Positions 9,592 through 17,709 of a stretch of 64,000 nucleotides of DNA are shown here, in pieces. The stretch is from positions 558,001-622,000 of the forward strand of contig JAWPMT010000007.1 in NCBI GenBank assembly GCA_033344775.1, given 5' to 3'. The notes beneath the pieces were generated by a model. It had not been told where the DNA came from. It worked only from the letters and a program-made list of their open reading frames with translations, and did not search any database. A program made the position numbers and the translations under genes. How positions within the stretch are numbered: position 1 is the stretch's first letter; each line of letters begins with the position of its first letter. The stretch comes from Cytophagales bacterium. GTDB taxonomy: Bacteria > Bacteroidota > Bacteroidia > Cytophagales > Cyclobacteriaceae.

Positions 9592-10041
9592 TCAGATGGT
9601 TTTGAAATATTCATTCAAGCGAGTAAACACAGAGCCCCATCCATTGTAGATGCCCATTTCTTCCTGTGCTTTGGCGTATTCCTCTGTGGGATGAATGACT
9701 TTGAAGGTCATTGCCGTTTGATCCCCGTCTTCCTTCAATTCGACAACCAGGGTCACACCTTCGGTCATTGGAATGAAATTGGCGGTAGTTTCCAAAAGTG
9801 TAGGTGCCTCGATTCGGGAATAGGTGCCAAATGATTTGAATGGATTGCCGTCCGGCATGCGCATGATGTATTCCCAATCTCCACCGACTTTAAATTCATG
9901 TTTCTCAATGTCCATTTGCATGCCGGGAGGTCCCCACCAGTTGGCGATGTGCTCGGATTGGGTCCAGGCTTCCCAAACCAATGCAATTGGAGCGTCGAAC
10001 AATCTTTCAATAGTGATCGTGCGTTTTTCAATATCTGTCAT
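9592..10041 (-). CDS. SRPBCC/AHSA1-family protein
   Basis: A 149-residue protein of the START-like SRPBCC superfamily, AHSA1 (Aha1 C-terminal) branch. It shows the family opening (RLFDAPIALVWEAWTQSEHIANWWGPPGM), the central strand GDWEYIMRMPDGNPFKSFGTYSRIEAP, and the C-terminal helix with GWGSVFTRLNEYF. These form a hydrophobic cavity that binds small ligands, but the ligand is unknown. The ATG overlaps the stop of the ArsR regulator as ATGA (10038-10041), so the two are translated together. ArsR-AHSA1 pairs of this kind are common, with the regulator first. Confidence 0.9.
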   Translation of the reverse strand: MTDIEKRTITIERLFDAPIALVWEAWTQSEHIANWWGPPGMQMDIEKHEFKVGGDWEYIMRMPDGNPFKSFGTYSRIEAPTLLETTANFIPMTEGVTLVVELKEDGDQTAMTFKVIHPTEEYAKAQEEMGIYNGWGSVFTRLNEYFKTI

Positions 10042-10364
10042 GAGTTTTCGCGTTTATTTTTTAATTCTTCTAAGTATGCTTCGAATGTGTCCAGCCTCTG
10101 TTCCCAAAGCTGGCGGTGTTGGGTCACCCAATCGGCTACTTTGCTCAGTTCGGCGGGAATGATCACACAATGTCTGGCCCTTCCTTTTTGAACGGTCTGC
10201 ACCAGTCCACACTCATTCAGAATTTTCAAGTGCTTGGATATGGCAGGTCGACTGATATCAAACTTTTCCGCAACTTCATTCACTGTATGGGGTGATTCAG
10301 CTAATAAATCAATGATTCCCCTTCTCACCGGATCGGCAATTGCCTGAAATACATCTCTCCTCAT
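10038..10364 (-). CDS. ArsR/SmtB-family transcriptional regulator
   Basis: A 108-residue winged helix-turn-helix repressor. It opens with the typical FQAIADPVRRGIIDLLAE, and the recognition helix sits in the DISRPAISKHLKIL segment. There are no cysteine pairs in the usual metal-sensing helix positions (the only Cys residues are in ECGLVQ and ARHCVII), so it probably does not sense arsenite or metals in the classical way. It belongs to the subgroup paired with SRPBCC proteins. Two palindromes lie directly upstream at 10375-10416 and are the likely autoregulatory operators. Confidence 0.92.
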   Translation of the reverse strand: MRRDVFQAIADPVRRGIIDLLAESPHTVNEVAEKFDISRPAISKHLKILNECGLVQTVQKGRARHCVIIPAELSKVADWVTQHRQLWEQRLDTFEAYLEELKNKRENS

Positions 10365-10374
10365 CTCTTTTTAT

Positions 10375-10416
10375 GTAACCGTATGGTTACAATTATAAGT
10401 GTAACTATTTGGTTAC
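10375..10416 (-). promoter_or_regulatory. Double operator upstream of the ArsR-AHSA1 pair
   Basis: Two 16-base inverted repeats of the same form occur in tandem: GTAACCGTATGGTTAC (10375-10390, perfect arms GTAACC/GGTTAC) and GTAACTATTTGGTTAC (10401-10416, one mismatch). Their centres are 26 bases apart and the nearer one ends 11 bases before the ArsR start codon. The position and symmetry fit binding by a dimeric ArsR protein that represses its own promoter. The binding itself is inferred. Confidence 0.75.
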
Positions 10417-10504
10417 GCAAACTTTTCTTTGACTTTATCGCAAGTGATTGCTGGTATTTGCTCAGTCCGAATAGACGAGTCTTGACTTCAAGATTTCCCA
10501 AAAC

Positions 10505-10537
10505 TTGGCGAAGTAGGGCGAATATGATTTACTTTTG
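10505..10537 (+). promoter_or_regulatory. Predicted promoter of accD
   Basis: TTG at 10505-10507 and TACTTTTG at 10530-10537 match the Bacteroidota primary sigma consensus (TTG...TAnnTTTG), with a 22-base spacer. Transcription would start near 10544, 20 bases before the ATG at 10565. This argues against translation from any earlier in-frame codon. Confidence 0.6.
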
Positions 10538-10564
10538 CGCTCTTCTGTAATCAGAATTGCATTT

Positions 10565-11404
10565 ATGGCTTGGTTTAACAGACAAGATCGGGGAATAAAC
10601 ACCCCCACAACCCAGAAAAAAGAAGTTCCTGACGGACTTTGGTACAAGACCCCCAAAGGAACGATCGTTCACATGCGAGAGCTACGCAGCAATGCCTATG
10701 TGTCTCCTGAGGATGATTACCATGTAAGAATCGGCTCTAAAGAATATTTCGAAATACTTTTCGACGACAACCAATTCACGGAATTGAATGAGGATCTGCA
10801 ATCTGCGGATCCACTCAATTTTGTCGATACTAAAAAATATCCGGACCGAATTGCTGCTTCTCAGAAGAAGACGGAATTAAAAGATGCTGTTCGAACTGCT
10901 CAAGGTAAAATGAATGGTCTTGACTTGACGATTGCTTGTATGGACTTCTCTTTTATAGGAGGTTCTATGGGGGCAGTAGTAGGAGAAAAGATCGCCAGGG
11001 CAGTAGATAATGCACTCAAAAACAAGACGCCTTTTCTTATGATCTCTAAGTCAGGGGGGGCGAGAATGATGGAAGCCGGTTTTTCGTTGATGCAAATGGG
11101 CAAGATTTCTGGCCGATTGAGTCTGCTGGAACGTGCTGGTTTGCCATATATTTCTCTATTGACGGATCCTACGACGGGAGGGGTTACTGCTTCTTTCGCC
11201 ATGCTGGGTGACTTCAATATTGCCGAACCAGGGGCGCTCATCGGTTTTGCTGGTCCTCGTGTGATCCGTGAAACCATCGGAAAAGACTTGCCAAAAGGAT
11301 TTCAGAGTGCGGAGTTTGTGCAAGATCACGGATTCCTGGATTTTATTGTAGATCGCCGACAATTGAAAACACGTCTTACGGCACTTCTTAAGCTACTGCA
11401 GTAA
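10565..11404 (+). CDS. accD: Acetyl-CoA carboxylase carboxyltransferase subunit beta
   Basis: AccD forms, with AccA, the carboxyltransferase that moves CO2 from carboxybiotin to acetyl-CoA, the first step of fatty acid synthesis. The 279-residue protein carries the crotonase-like core with [31 protein letters not shown] and [17 protein letters not shown]. The start [10 protein letters not shown] at 10565 matches the family and falls just after the predicted transcription start; an upstream in-frame extension is rejected. The N-terminal zinc ribbon is degenerate: the four cysteines expected in WxKCxxC...VCPxC are T29, G32, S47 and D50 here. accA is not in the window. Confidence 0.95.
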   Translation: MAWFNRQDRGINTPTTQKKEVPDGLWYKTPKGTIVHMRELRSNAYVSPEDDYHVRIGSKEYFEILFDDNQFTELNEDLQSADPLNFVDTKKYPDRIAASQKKTELKDAVRTAQGKMNGLDLTIACMDFSFIGGSMGAVVGEKIARAVDNALKNKTPFLMISKSGGARMMEAGFSLMQMGKISGRLSLLERAGLPYISLLTDPTTGGVTASFAMLGDFNIAEPGALIGFAGPRVIRETIGKDLPKGFQSAEFVQDHGFLDFIVDRRQLKTRLTALLKLLQ

Positions 11405-11451
11405 CCTTTTATCACAGCATTTGTTACCATCTTTGAGAATCACAGAAAACA

Positions 11452-11495
11452 CTCCGAGTTCGGAGGGTTGATTCAAGACTTGGATTATATATTTG
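11452..11495 (+). promoter_or_regulatory. Predicted nqrF promoter with an overlapping palindrome
   Basis: TTG (11468-11470) and TATATTTG (11488-11495) form a good Bacteroidota promoter with 17-base spacing. Just upstream, CTCCGAGTTCGGAG (11452-11465) is a perfect 6-base-arm palindrome. It could be the stem of a weak accD terminator, although no T-run follows, or an operator for nqrF. Confidence 0.55.
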
Positions 11496-11520
11496 CACTT
11501 GAAATTTCAAAAGGATTGAT

Positions 11521-12819
11521 ATGTCCCCAATTATAGTCACGTCGATCATCGCCTTCACAGTTGTTATCCTGTTGTTGGTCCTAATTCTTCTTGTTGCCCA
11601 GTCGAAGCTGGTGCAATCCGGACCTGTGAGTATTGTGGTGAATGGCGATAAAGAGAACCCCATTGTTACAACCGCGGGTTCTACACTGCTTTCTACGCTA
11701 AGTGCGCAGAAAATTTTCCTTCCTTCCGCTTGCGGTGGAGGAGGTACTTGTGCCATGTGCAAATGCACCATCGAAAAAGGTGGTGGAGATGTACTGCCCA
11801 CAGAGGTAGGTCACCTGAACCGAACTGAGCAGAAAAGCAATGTGCGTCTTTCTTGCCAGGTGAAGGTGAAAGAAGATATGGAAATTGAGATTCCTGAAGA
11901 GATCTTCGGAATCAAGAAATGGGAAGCGACCGTAGTGAGAAACTACAACGTGGCTTCATTCATCAAAGAATTTGTAGTTGAGATTCCTGAAGAGATGGAC
12001 TACCAGGCTGGTGGTTACATCCAGATTGAAGTACCTAAATGTGAGGTAGACTTTAAAGACATGGACATCACTGCACACCCTGAAGAGCACGATGAAGCCG
12101 ATAAATTCCAGAAGGAATGGGACAGCTTCGGTCTTTGGGATCTGAAAATGAAGAACGACGAATCCATTGAGCGTGCCTATTCTATGGCTTCATATCCTGC
12201 AGAAGGACGTGAAATTATGCTCAACGTTCGTATCGCTACCCCACCATGGGACAGAGCGAACAATAGCTGGATGAAGGTAAATCCGGGTATTGCTTCTTCT
12301 TATATCTTCGGACTGAAGCCTGGCGATAAAGTAACTATTTCAGGACCTTACGGTGAATTCTTTATCAATCCTTCCGAAGCAGAAATGCTGTATGTAGGTG
12401 GTGGAGCAGGTATGGCGCCAATGCGTTCTCATCTTTATCATCTGTTCAAGACGTTGAAGACCGGTAGAAAAGTAACTTACTGGTATGGTGGTCGTTCGAG
12501 AAGAGAGTTGTTCTATTTGGAGCACTTCTACGAATTGGAAAGAAACTTTCCGAACTTCAAATTCTTCATCGTACTTTCAGAGCCTTTGGAAGAAGACAAC
12601 TGGAAAGTAAAGAAAGATGTTGATGATGCCGAAGGTGATGGCTTCTTAGGATTCGTACACCAGGCTGTAATTGACGAGTACCTGGAGAAGCATGATGCTC
12701 CTGAAGATATCGAGCTTTACTTCTGCGGACCTCCTTTGATGAACAAAGCGGTGCAGAAGATGGGAGAAGATTACGGTATCCCGGATGAGAATATCAGATT
12801 TGACGATTTCGGAGGCTAA
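11521..12819 (+). CDS. nqrF: Na+-translocating NADH:quinone reductase subunit F
   Basis: NqrF is the NADH-oxidising subunit of the sodium-pumping Na+-NQR complex in the inner membrane. The 432-residue protein has an N-terminal membrane helix (about residues 5-27), a 2Fe-2S ferredoxin domain with ligands C71, C77, C80 and C112 (C-x5-C-x2-C-x31-C), an FAD-binding motif RAYSMASYP (218-226) and the NADH-binding GGGAGMAPMRSH (293-304). It ends in the typical FDDFGG. All cofactor motifs are intact. The other subunits (nqrA-E) are not adjacent: the upstream gene is accD and the downstream gene an arginase-fold protein, and a terminator follows. Confidence 0.96.
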   Translation: MSPIIVTSIIAFTVVILLLVLILLVAQSKLVQSGPVSIVVNGDKENPIVTTAGSTLLSTLSAQKIFLPSACGGGGTCAMCKCTIEKGGGDVLPTEVGHLNRTEQKSNVRLSCQVKVKEDMEIEIPEEIFGIKKWEATVVRNYNVASFIKEFVVEIPEEMDYQAGGYIQIEVPKCEVDFKDMDITAHPEEHDEADKFQKEWDSFGLWDLKMKNDESIERAYSMASYPAEGREIMLNVRIATPPWDRANNSWMKVNPGIASSYIFGLKPGDKVTISGPYGEFFINPSEAEMLYVGGGAGMAPMRSHLYHLFKTLKTGRKVTYWYGGRSRRELFYLEHFYELERNFPNFKFFIVLSEPLEEDNWKVKKDVDDAEGDGFLGFVHQAVIDEYLEKHDAPEDIELYFCGPPLMNKAVQKMGEDYGIPDENIRFDDFGG

Positions 12820-12841
12820 TTAAAACCTTCGCTTAAAGCAT

Positions 12842-12871
12842 AAAGGGAAAATGAAAGTTTTCCCTTTTTTT
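12842..12871 (+). terminator. Rho-independent terminator after nqrF
   Basis: A 10-base stem (AAAGGGAAAA at 12842-12851 against TTTTCCCTTT at 12858-12867) with a 6-base loop runs into further T residues. It lies 22 bases after the nqrF stop codon. Confidence 0.8.
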
Positions 12872-12903
12872 GTGTTCTAGAGAATTCCAAGACATAATTC
12901 CTG

Positions 12904-13054
12904 CCTATGTCATTAAATTAAGGGAAGGGACCGTCATTGCGAGCCCTGTGATCGGACCGCCGAAGCGGCAATCTCAAATGGACTTTCGAAGTAAATTCGA
13001 ATAGCAGATTGCTTCAATTCTTCGCAGTGACGAATCTTAATTTAATGTCATAGG
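12904..13054. repeat. MITE-like palindromic element with 19-bp terminal inverted repeats
   Basis: CCTATGTCATTAAATTAAG (12904-12922) and CTTAATTTAATGTCATAGG (13036-13054) are inverted copies differing at one base. Nested inside is a second pair, CGTCATTGCGA near 12932 against TCGCAGTGACG near 13022, and a third, GAAGCGGCAATCT against AGATTGCTTC. The 151-base unit has no coding capacity. This nested form resembles dispersed non-coding repeats seen in many bacterial genomes (CGTCATTGCGAG...GCAATCT class). It sits between a terminated gene and the next start, as expected for a tolerated insertion. Confidence 0.7.
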
Positions 13055-13147
13055 AAATCCTAGTCATATGTCCTGGACAGGAGATACTCTAAAGAGTATC
13101 TTCGATATCTTGTTGATCTACGTAATAGCGTTTCAATAAATTAACAC

Positions 13148-14308
13148 ATGGACCTGTCTTTATTCCTTGATCCCATCTCCAATGACATTCATCGCCTGAC
13201 GATAGAAGAACCAAATTTTGGGCAGTCCATTTATACCTATTTCGAGCAAATACCAGACCTGGAAGGTATCAACATTGCTTTGATTGGGATCATGGAAACC
13301 CGAGGGAGTGAACGCAATGCTTCCGGACTCGGAGAAGCGGCAGATGCCATTCGAAAAAAGCTGTACACCTTACAAAAGGGGGCTGGCGGTTATCGCATTG
13401 CCGACCTGGGTAATGTGCGTAATGGTCCTACACTGGAGGATACTTATTTGCGATTGAAGGAAGTTTGTTTCATGTTGATGGAACAAGAAATTGTTCCTGT
13501 CCTGATTGGTGGAACTCATGACATGTTGATCGGGCAGTACCAGGCTTATGAAAACATGGAGCGAATGGTCAATTTGATGGTGGTGGACAATGCCATCAAT
13601 ATTGGAGAAGCCAATGATGCATCAGGACAGCACCTGGACACCATCATCAAGCACGACCCCAACTATTTGTTTCAGTTACTTCACTTAGGTCATCAAAGCT
13701 TTCTGGTCGGAGAAGACAAGTTTGCTTTGATGGAATCATTGTACTTTGAAGCCATTCGTATCGGTATGGTGAAAGAAAAACTCGAAGAGATGGAACCCTT
13801 GATTCGGGATGCCGACCTGCTTTCCTTTGATATTTCAGCCATCAATCAACAGTTTGCTTCCGGAGCCACGAACTCAGGACCATATGGCTTGAGTGGAGAG
13901 GATGCATGTCAGCTTTGTTGGTATGCAGGCCTCAATGATAAATTGACGTCAATAGGGTTTCATGAATATGACGTGGATCGCGATGATGAACGAGGCACTA
14001 CAGCCTTTGTTCTGGCAACCATGATTTGGTATTTCATCGAAGGCTATTACAACCGTGTGGAAGACAAGCTGTTCCAGCTGGACAATTACATGATCTATGA
14101 AGTAGATCTTGGTGGAGAGCCTTCAACTATTCGTTTTTTCAAGAGTAAGCGGAGCGAGAAATGGTGGATGGAAGTGCCAGATTCGGCACAGGAAAAATCC
14201 GTTTTTCTGAAGAACAAAATGATCCCGTGTAGCTATTCGGATTACCAAAGTGCGATGAATGGAGAGATTCCGTCACGCTGGTTAGCCGCTTATGCAAGAC
14301 TTAGCTAA
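13148..14308 (+). CDS. Arginase-fold (formimidoylglutamase-like) protein lacking most metal ligands
   Basis: A 386-residue protein with the ureohydrolase fold. It keeps the backbone of the arginase signatures but not their residues. The GGDHS motif reads GGTHD (121-125). The DAHxD motif reads DNAIN (147-151), losing a histidine and an aspartate. In the SxDxDxxDP motif only the first aspartate is kept (SFDIS, D228). At least three of the six manganese ligands of canonical arginases are gone, so arginase or formimidoylglutamase chemistry is unlikely unless re-engineered. Bacteroidota proteins of this type are often annotated formimidoylglutamase by fold. No histidine-degradation genes are nearby. 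The role is unknown. Confidence 0.8.
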   Translation: MDLSLFLDPISNDIHRLTIEEPNFGQSIYTYFEQIPDLEGINIALIGIMETRGSERNASGLGEAADAIRKKLYTLQKGAGGYRIADLGNVRNGPTLEDTYLRLKEVCFMLMEQEIVPVLIGGTHDMLIGQYQAYENMERMVNLMVVDNAINIGEANDASGQHLDTIIKHDPNYLFQLLHLGHQSFLVGEDKFALMESLYFEAIRIGMVKEKLEEMEPLIRDADLLSFDISAINQQFASGATNSGPYGLSGEDACQLCWYAGLNDKLTSIGFHEYDVDRDDERGTTAFVLATMIWYFIEGYYNRVEDKLFQLDNYMIYEVDLGGEPSTIRFFKSKRSEKWWMEVPDSAQEKSVFLKNKMIPCSYSDYQSAMNGEIPSRWLAAYARLS

Positions 14309-14386
14309 TAAAATCACTATTCCCACGTTGAGAACAGGTAATTGCCTTATTTTAGAAGGCTAGTTGCATTTAGAATAGTAGAAGAA

Positions 14387-15994
14387 GTGTTTTCAAAGAG
14401 ATTGCAAATTTCCCTCCTGGGCTTGATCCTGGCCGTTTCCTCCTTTGGCCAAAATTCCGATTGGTACAATAAAGATCTAAAAGCAGATGGTGCACTTGGT
14501 GTGAGTGTAAATCGCGCTTATGAAACTTTTGGTGATAATGCTAGAAAAAAGGTCATTGTTGCGGTCATTGACTCAGGGATAGATATTGAGCATCCGGATC
14601 TCAAAGACAACATTTGGGTGAATGAAGATGAGATTCCTGGAAATGGCATAGACGATGATAACAATGGATACATCGATGATATCCACGGGTGGAATTTTCT
14701 TGGAGGACCCAATGGCGCCAATGTGATTGCTGAGACTTATGGAGAAGTGCGTCACTTCCGCGCTTTACGCGAAAAATTTGCTTCGAAGGACACCACGCAA
14801 TTGACAGGTGCAGATGAGGAGGAATTTGCCAAGATGAAGAAGATGAAAGCTTCTATTCTAAAAAAATCAAATAAAGCCAAAGAGGAACTGGATGCCATTT
14901 CAGGATTTGATCAGACACTGACTCAGATCAAAATGATCCTGGGGCAGGCCATTGGCAAAGGCCCCTGGACCAAAGAAATGCTGGAATCGTTGGAAAGCGG
15001 AGAAGAACACGTGGTAAGTGCCCGAGATTTGATGATCAAATTATTGGATAATGGATTTGTGGATGAAGAATATCAGGAATATCGTGAGTACTTCTATACT
15101 CGACACCATTATCACTTCAATATCGATTATGATCCTAGAGATATTATCGGTGATGACCCTAAAGATCCTTACGAAAAGGGATATGGAAATAACGATGTTT
15201 TTGGAGGACATGCGGATCATGGCACTCATGTGGCGGGGATCATTGGTGCGGTACGTGACAATGGGATTGGTATCGATGGTGTTGCCAATGACGTTGCATT
15301 GATGGCCTTGCGGGCCGTGCCTGATGGTGATGAATACGATAAGGATGTAGCGAATGCCATTCTTTACGCGGTTGAGAATCGTGCTCAAGTGATCAATATG
15401 AGCTTCGGGAAAGGTTACTCACCTCATAAAGAAGCCGTAGATAAAGCGATCCAGTTTGCTGCTGAGAACGATGTACTGATTGTGCATGCGGCCGGAAATG
15501 CCAGTGTCAATATCGATGAAGCGACGCATTTTCCAATCCGTACTTATAATTCAGGAGAGAAGGCTGCCAACTGGATAGAAGTAGGTGCTTCGGATCAAAT
15601 CCCTAATGATCTTTTGTTAGCAGATTTTAGCAATTACGGTAAAATGGAAGTAGAGGTATTTGCTCCTGGCGTAGATATTTATTCTACGGTTCCTGATGAT
15701 CAATATGAAGTCAATAGTGGTACGAGCATGGCGGCACCTGTGGTTGCTGGCGTTGCAGCTACACTACGGGCTTACTTTCCAGAATTAACGGCTGTGCAGG
15801 TTAGAGCAATTATCATGGAGTCCGTGCAGCCGTATGGTAAATTGAAGGTACGTTACCCAGGACAAGACAAGCGAAGTAAGAAGACCAAATTCCGTAAGCT
15901 TTCAGGGACGGGAGGAATTGTCAGTCTATATCAGGCCATGAAACTGGCCAGTGAAAAGTCACAATCCCAAGAGTATATCGCTCGCAAGGATTAA
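14387..15994 (+). CDS. Secreted subtilisin-like (S8) serine protease
   Basis: Extracytoplasmic peptidase. With the GTG start at 14387 the product has 535 residues and begins with a clean signal peptide (FSKRLQISLLGLILAVSSFGQ). An earlier TTG (14342) would add 15 residues before the signal and is less likely. The catalytic triad is complete: D62 in VIDSG, H278 in DHGTHVAG, S447 in SGTSMAAP, with the oxyanion asparagine in HAAGN (N371). An unusual feature is the roughly 215-residue spacing between the Asp and His motifs, filled by a charged, helix-rich insert (about residues 125-260). There is no obvious type IX C-terminal domain; the protein ends in a short basic tail. Confidence 0.93.
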   Translation: MFSKRLQISLLGLILAVSSFGQNSDWYNKDLKADGALGVSVNRAYETFGDNARKKVIVAVIDSGIDIEHPDLKDNIWVNEDEIPGNGIDDDNNGYIDDIHGWNFLGGPNGANVIAETYGEVRHFRALREKFASKDTTQLTGADEEEFAKMKKMKASILKKSNKAKEELDAISGFDQTLTQIKMILGQAIGKGPWTKEMLESLESGEEHVVSARDLMIKLLDNGFVDEEYQEYREYFYTRHHYHFNIDYDPRDIIGDDPKDPYEKGYGNNDVFGGHADHGTHVAGIIGAVRDNGIGIDGVANDVALMALRAVPDGDEYDKDVANAILYAVENRAQVINMSFGKGYSPHKEAVDKAIQFAAENDVLIVHAAGNASVNIDEATHFPIRTYNSGEKAANWIEVGASDQIPNDLLLADFSNYGKMEVEVFAPGVDIYSTVPDDQYEVNSGTSMAAPVVAGVAATLRAYFPELTAVQVRAIIMESVQPYGKLKVRYPGQDKRSKKTKFRKLSGTGGIVSLYQAMKLASEKSQSQEYIARKD

Positions 15995-16142
15995 TGCTAC
16001 ATTAAAATTCCCAAAAGACATGTCTTGACGAGCAGGGCGAGAATCAATTTTATACCCTTTAGGGGAGGCGCGCTCCAGTAAAATGGAATTGATTCATTAG
16101 CTCGATAATTACTAATAGTGAAGAATTCTATGCTCCTTATGC

Positions 16143-16325
16143 CTACGATTGTGGCATGATGAACCACAGCACCAGGTAAACAAGCAGCCCTGAACCAAAC
16201 CCGGCAACGGACAGCACCAAATAGGCAATTCGAACCAATGTAGGATCAAGGTCAAGGTATTCAGCAATACCACCACAAACACCCGCGATCACCTTTTCAC
16301 GTGATCTGGTAAGTCTTCTGCTCAT
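16143..16325 (-). CDS. PspC-domain small membrane protein
   Basis: A 60-residue protein that is essentially one PspC domain: the basic start RRLTRSREKVIAGVCGGIAEYLDLDPTLVRI followed by one hydrophobic helix (LVLSVAGFGSGLLVYLVLWFIMP). PspC proteins act in envelope-stress responses in proteobacteria; the role in Bacteroidota is not established. The same motif occurs twice in the large protein at 26703-29234. The gene is 7 bases from the end of another small membrane protein on the same strand. Confidence 0.9.
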   Translation of the reverse strand: MSRRLTRSREKVIAGVCGGIAEYLDLDPTLVRIAYLVLSVAGFGSGLLVYLVLWFIMPQS

Positions 16326-16332
16326 AAAAGAA

Positions 16333-16590
16333 TTATTTTTTGATCTGAGATAACTTACTCAAAAATAATGAAGTAAGATCATCGGAAACCTTCTCGGTCA
16401 AGTTCCAGGAGATGGCAGGCTCGTTGGAGGCCCCCTTATCAGTGACTAATCTGTCAGGAGTATTGATGTCCTGTGGGTTCAGGGCGATCACACGAGAACC
16501 AAAGCTGAGCAAAAAAGCAACAACAATGCCCAGGATAATGAGCAGTGTTCTTCTCAGGTTTACGTTTATGTTAGGTTTCTCGGTGTTCAT
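16333..16590 (-). CDS. Small single-pass membrane protein, function unknown
   Basis: The supported product has 85 residues from the ATG at 16590: a short basic N-terminus (MNTEKPNINVNLRR), one membrane helix (TLLIILGIVVAFLLSF) and a polar tail of about 50 residues ending in lysines. The frame stays open further upstream to 16821, but that part is not protein-like and the ATG gives a natural topology. It directly precedes the PspC gene on the same strand, which suggests a two-gene unit. I recognise no family. Confidence 0.6.
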   Translation of the reverse strand: MNTEKPNINVNLRRTLLIILGIVVAFLLSFGSRVIALNPQDINTPDRLVTDKGASNEPAISWNLTEKVSDDLTSLFLSKLSQIKK

Positions 16591-16863
16591 TCCGTATAGG
16601 GTACTGCAATCATCGTGCCAAAACACTGAAATATGCTTTTTTGGCCTGAAATCAATCAGTTTCTGAAGTGAAGATGAGATGTTTGTCCGTTTATCGAACA
16701 ATAAATCAAGCTGAATTGTCCGATTTTCATACCCAGTTGTAGGAAAAACCAGGTTGTATCGGGGAATGAATACAGTCATATACGTGAAAATTGATGGAAG
16801 GTTTTTAACAAGGTGATGCAATGCCGATGAATCGTTACATTCGTGATCGCAAATCCCTGACCT

Positions 16864-17643
16864 ATGAAGAATGTCTTCCGAATATTATTCCTATCGATTT
16901 TGGCAGCCTGCACGCAAGCAAAGCAGGAAGCTCCTGCTAATCCTCCCAAAACAGATCCCTATGCACATATCGCTGATGAAAAAATAAGAGCGATCTTAAA
17001 GGAGGCGATCGATGTTTCGGGGACCATTGATGTGTGGAGGGATTTAAAAGAGATCAGGTATCAAAAGCATTCTGTTTTATATCTAAGCGATGGTTCGGAA
17101 GAAAGCAATGTTATTCAACAGCATATCTATCGAATGTCTCCGGAATTTGAAGCGGATATTTCCTGGGAGAGGGATGGGGATCGACATTTCCTACAATACA
17201 CGAGTCAGGCCACTAAGAAATTTGTGAACGATACCTTGCAGGAAGCCAATGAGGAAGCATTAAGCCAATCGGTTATGAGTGCTATCTATGTTTTGGGCAT
17301 GCCTTTCAAATTACTTGACGAGGGGGTAAAGCTTACCTATGAAGGCACTACGAACTTTGAGGGGTTTCAGGCACATGCCATAGAAGCACGCTACAGCTCG
17401 GATGAAAATGAAAATCATTCTACCGATGATCTATGGTGGTACTACTTCGATGCAGAGAATACCAATTTTCTTGGAGCGATGGTGTATCATGCACCTACTT
17501 ATGCCTTGATCAGAAATCTGGAGTTTGACCAGTCCACATCGATCAAATTCCACAAGCATCGGAAGAGTTACCGAACAGATAGCTCCAGAAACATTGAATA
17601 CTTACGCGCGCAGTTTTGGTACGATAACTATGAGGTGAGGTGA
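16864..17643 (+). CDS. Outer-membrane-type lipoprotein, DUF6503-like
   Basis: A 259-residue predicted lipoprotein. The signal peptide ends in the lipobox LAAC (cysteine at residue 16), followed by a Pro/Lys-rich linker. The mature part has alternating strands with motifs such as WRDLKEIRYQKHS, LTYEGTTNFEGFQAHAIEARY and DLWWYYFDAENTNFLGAM. This resembles a family of Bacteroidota lipoproteins of unknown function (DUF6503-like, from memory) with a LolA/LolB-like overall pattern. No partner gene is evident. Confidence 0.7.
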   Translation: MKNVFRILFLSILAACTQAKQEAPANPPKTDPYAHIADEKIRAILKEAIDVSGTIDVWRDLKEIRYQKHSVLYLSDGSEESNVIQQHIYRMSPEFEADISWERDGDRHFLQYTSQATKKFVNDTLQEANEEALSQSVMSAIYVLGMPFKLLDEGVKLTYEGTTNFEGFQAHAIEARYSSDENENHSTDDLWWYYFDAENTNFLGAMVYHAPTYALIRNLEFDQSTSIKFHKHRKSYRTDSSRNIEYLRAQFWYDNYEVR

Positions 17644-17709
17644 TCTTAACACTTGCAATTCTTTGAAGTTCTCTCAGAGAGTCCATTATTCTGAATATTT
17701 CATTCGTTA

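Noticed and set aside
10535-10564. N-terminal extension of accD to a non-ATG start
   Set aside because: The extension lies over the predicted -7 element and is unlike other AccD proteins; the ATG at 10565 gives the normal N-terminus.
16591-16821. Upstream extension of the small membrane protein at 16333-16590
   Set aside because: The frame is open but the sequence before the internal ATG is not protein-like and would bury the membrane anchor.
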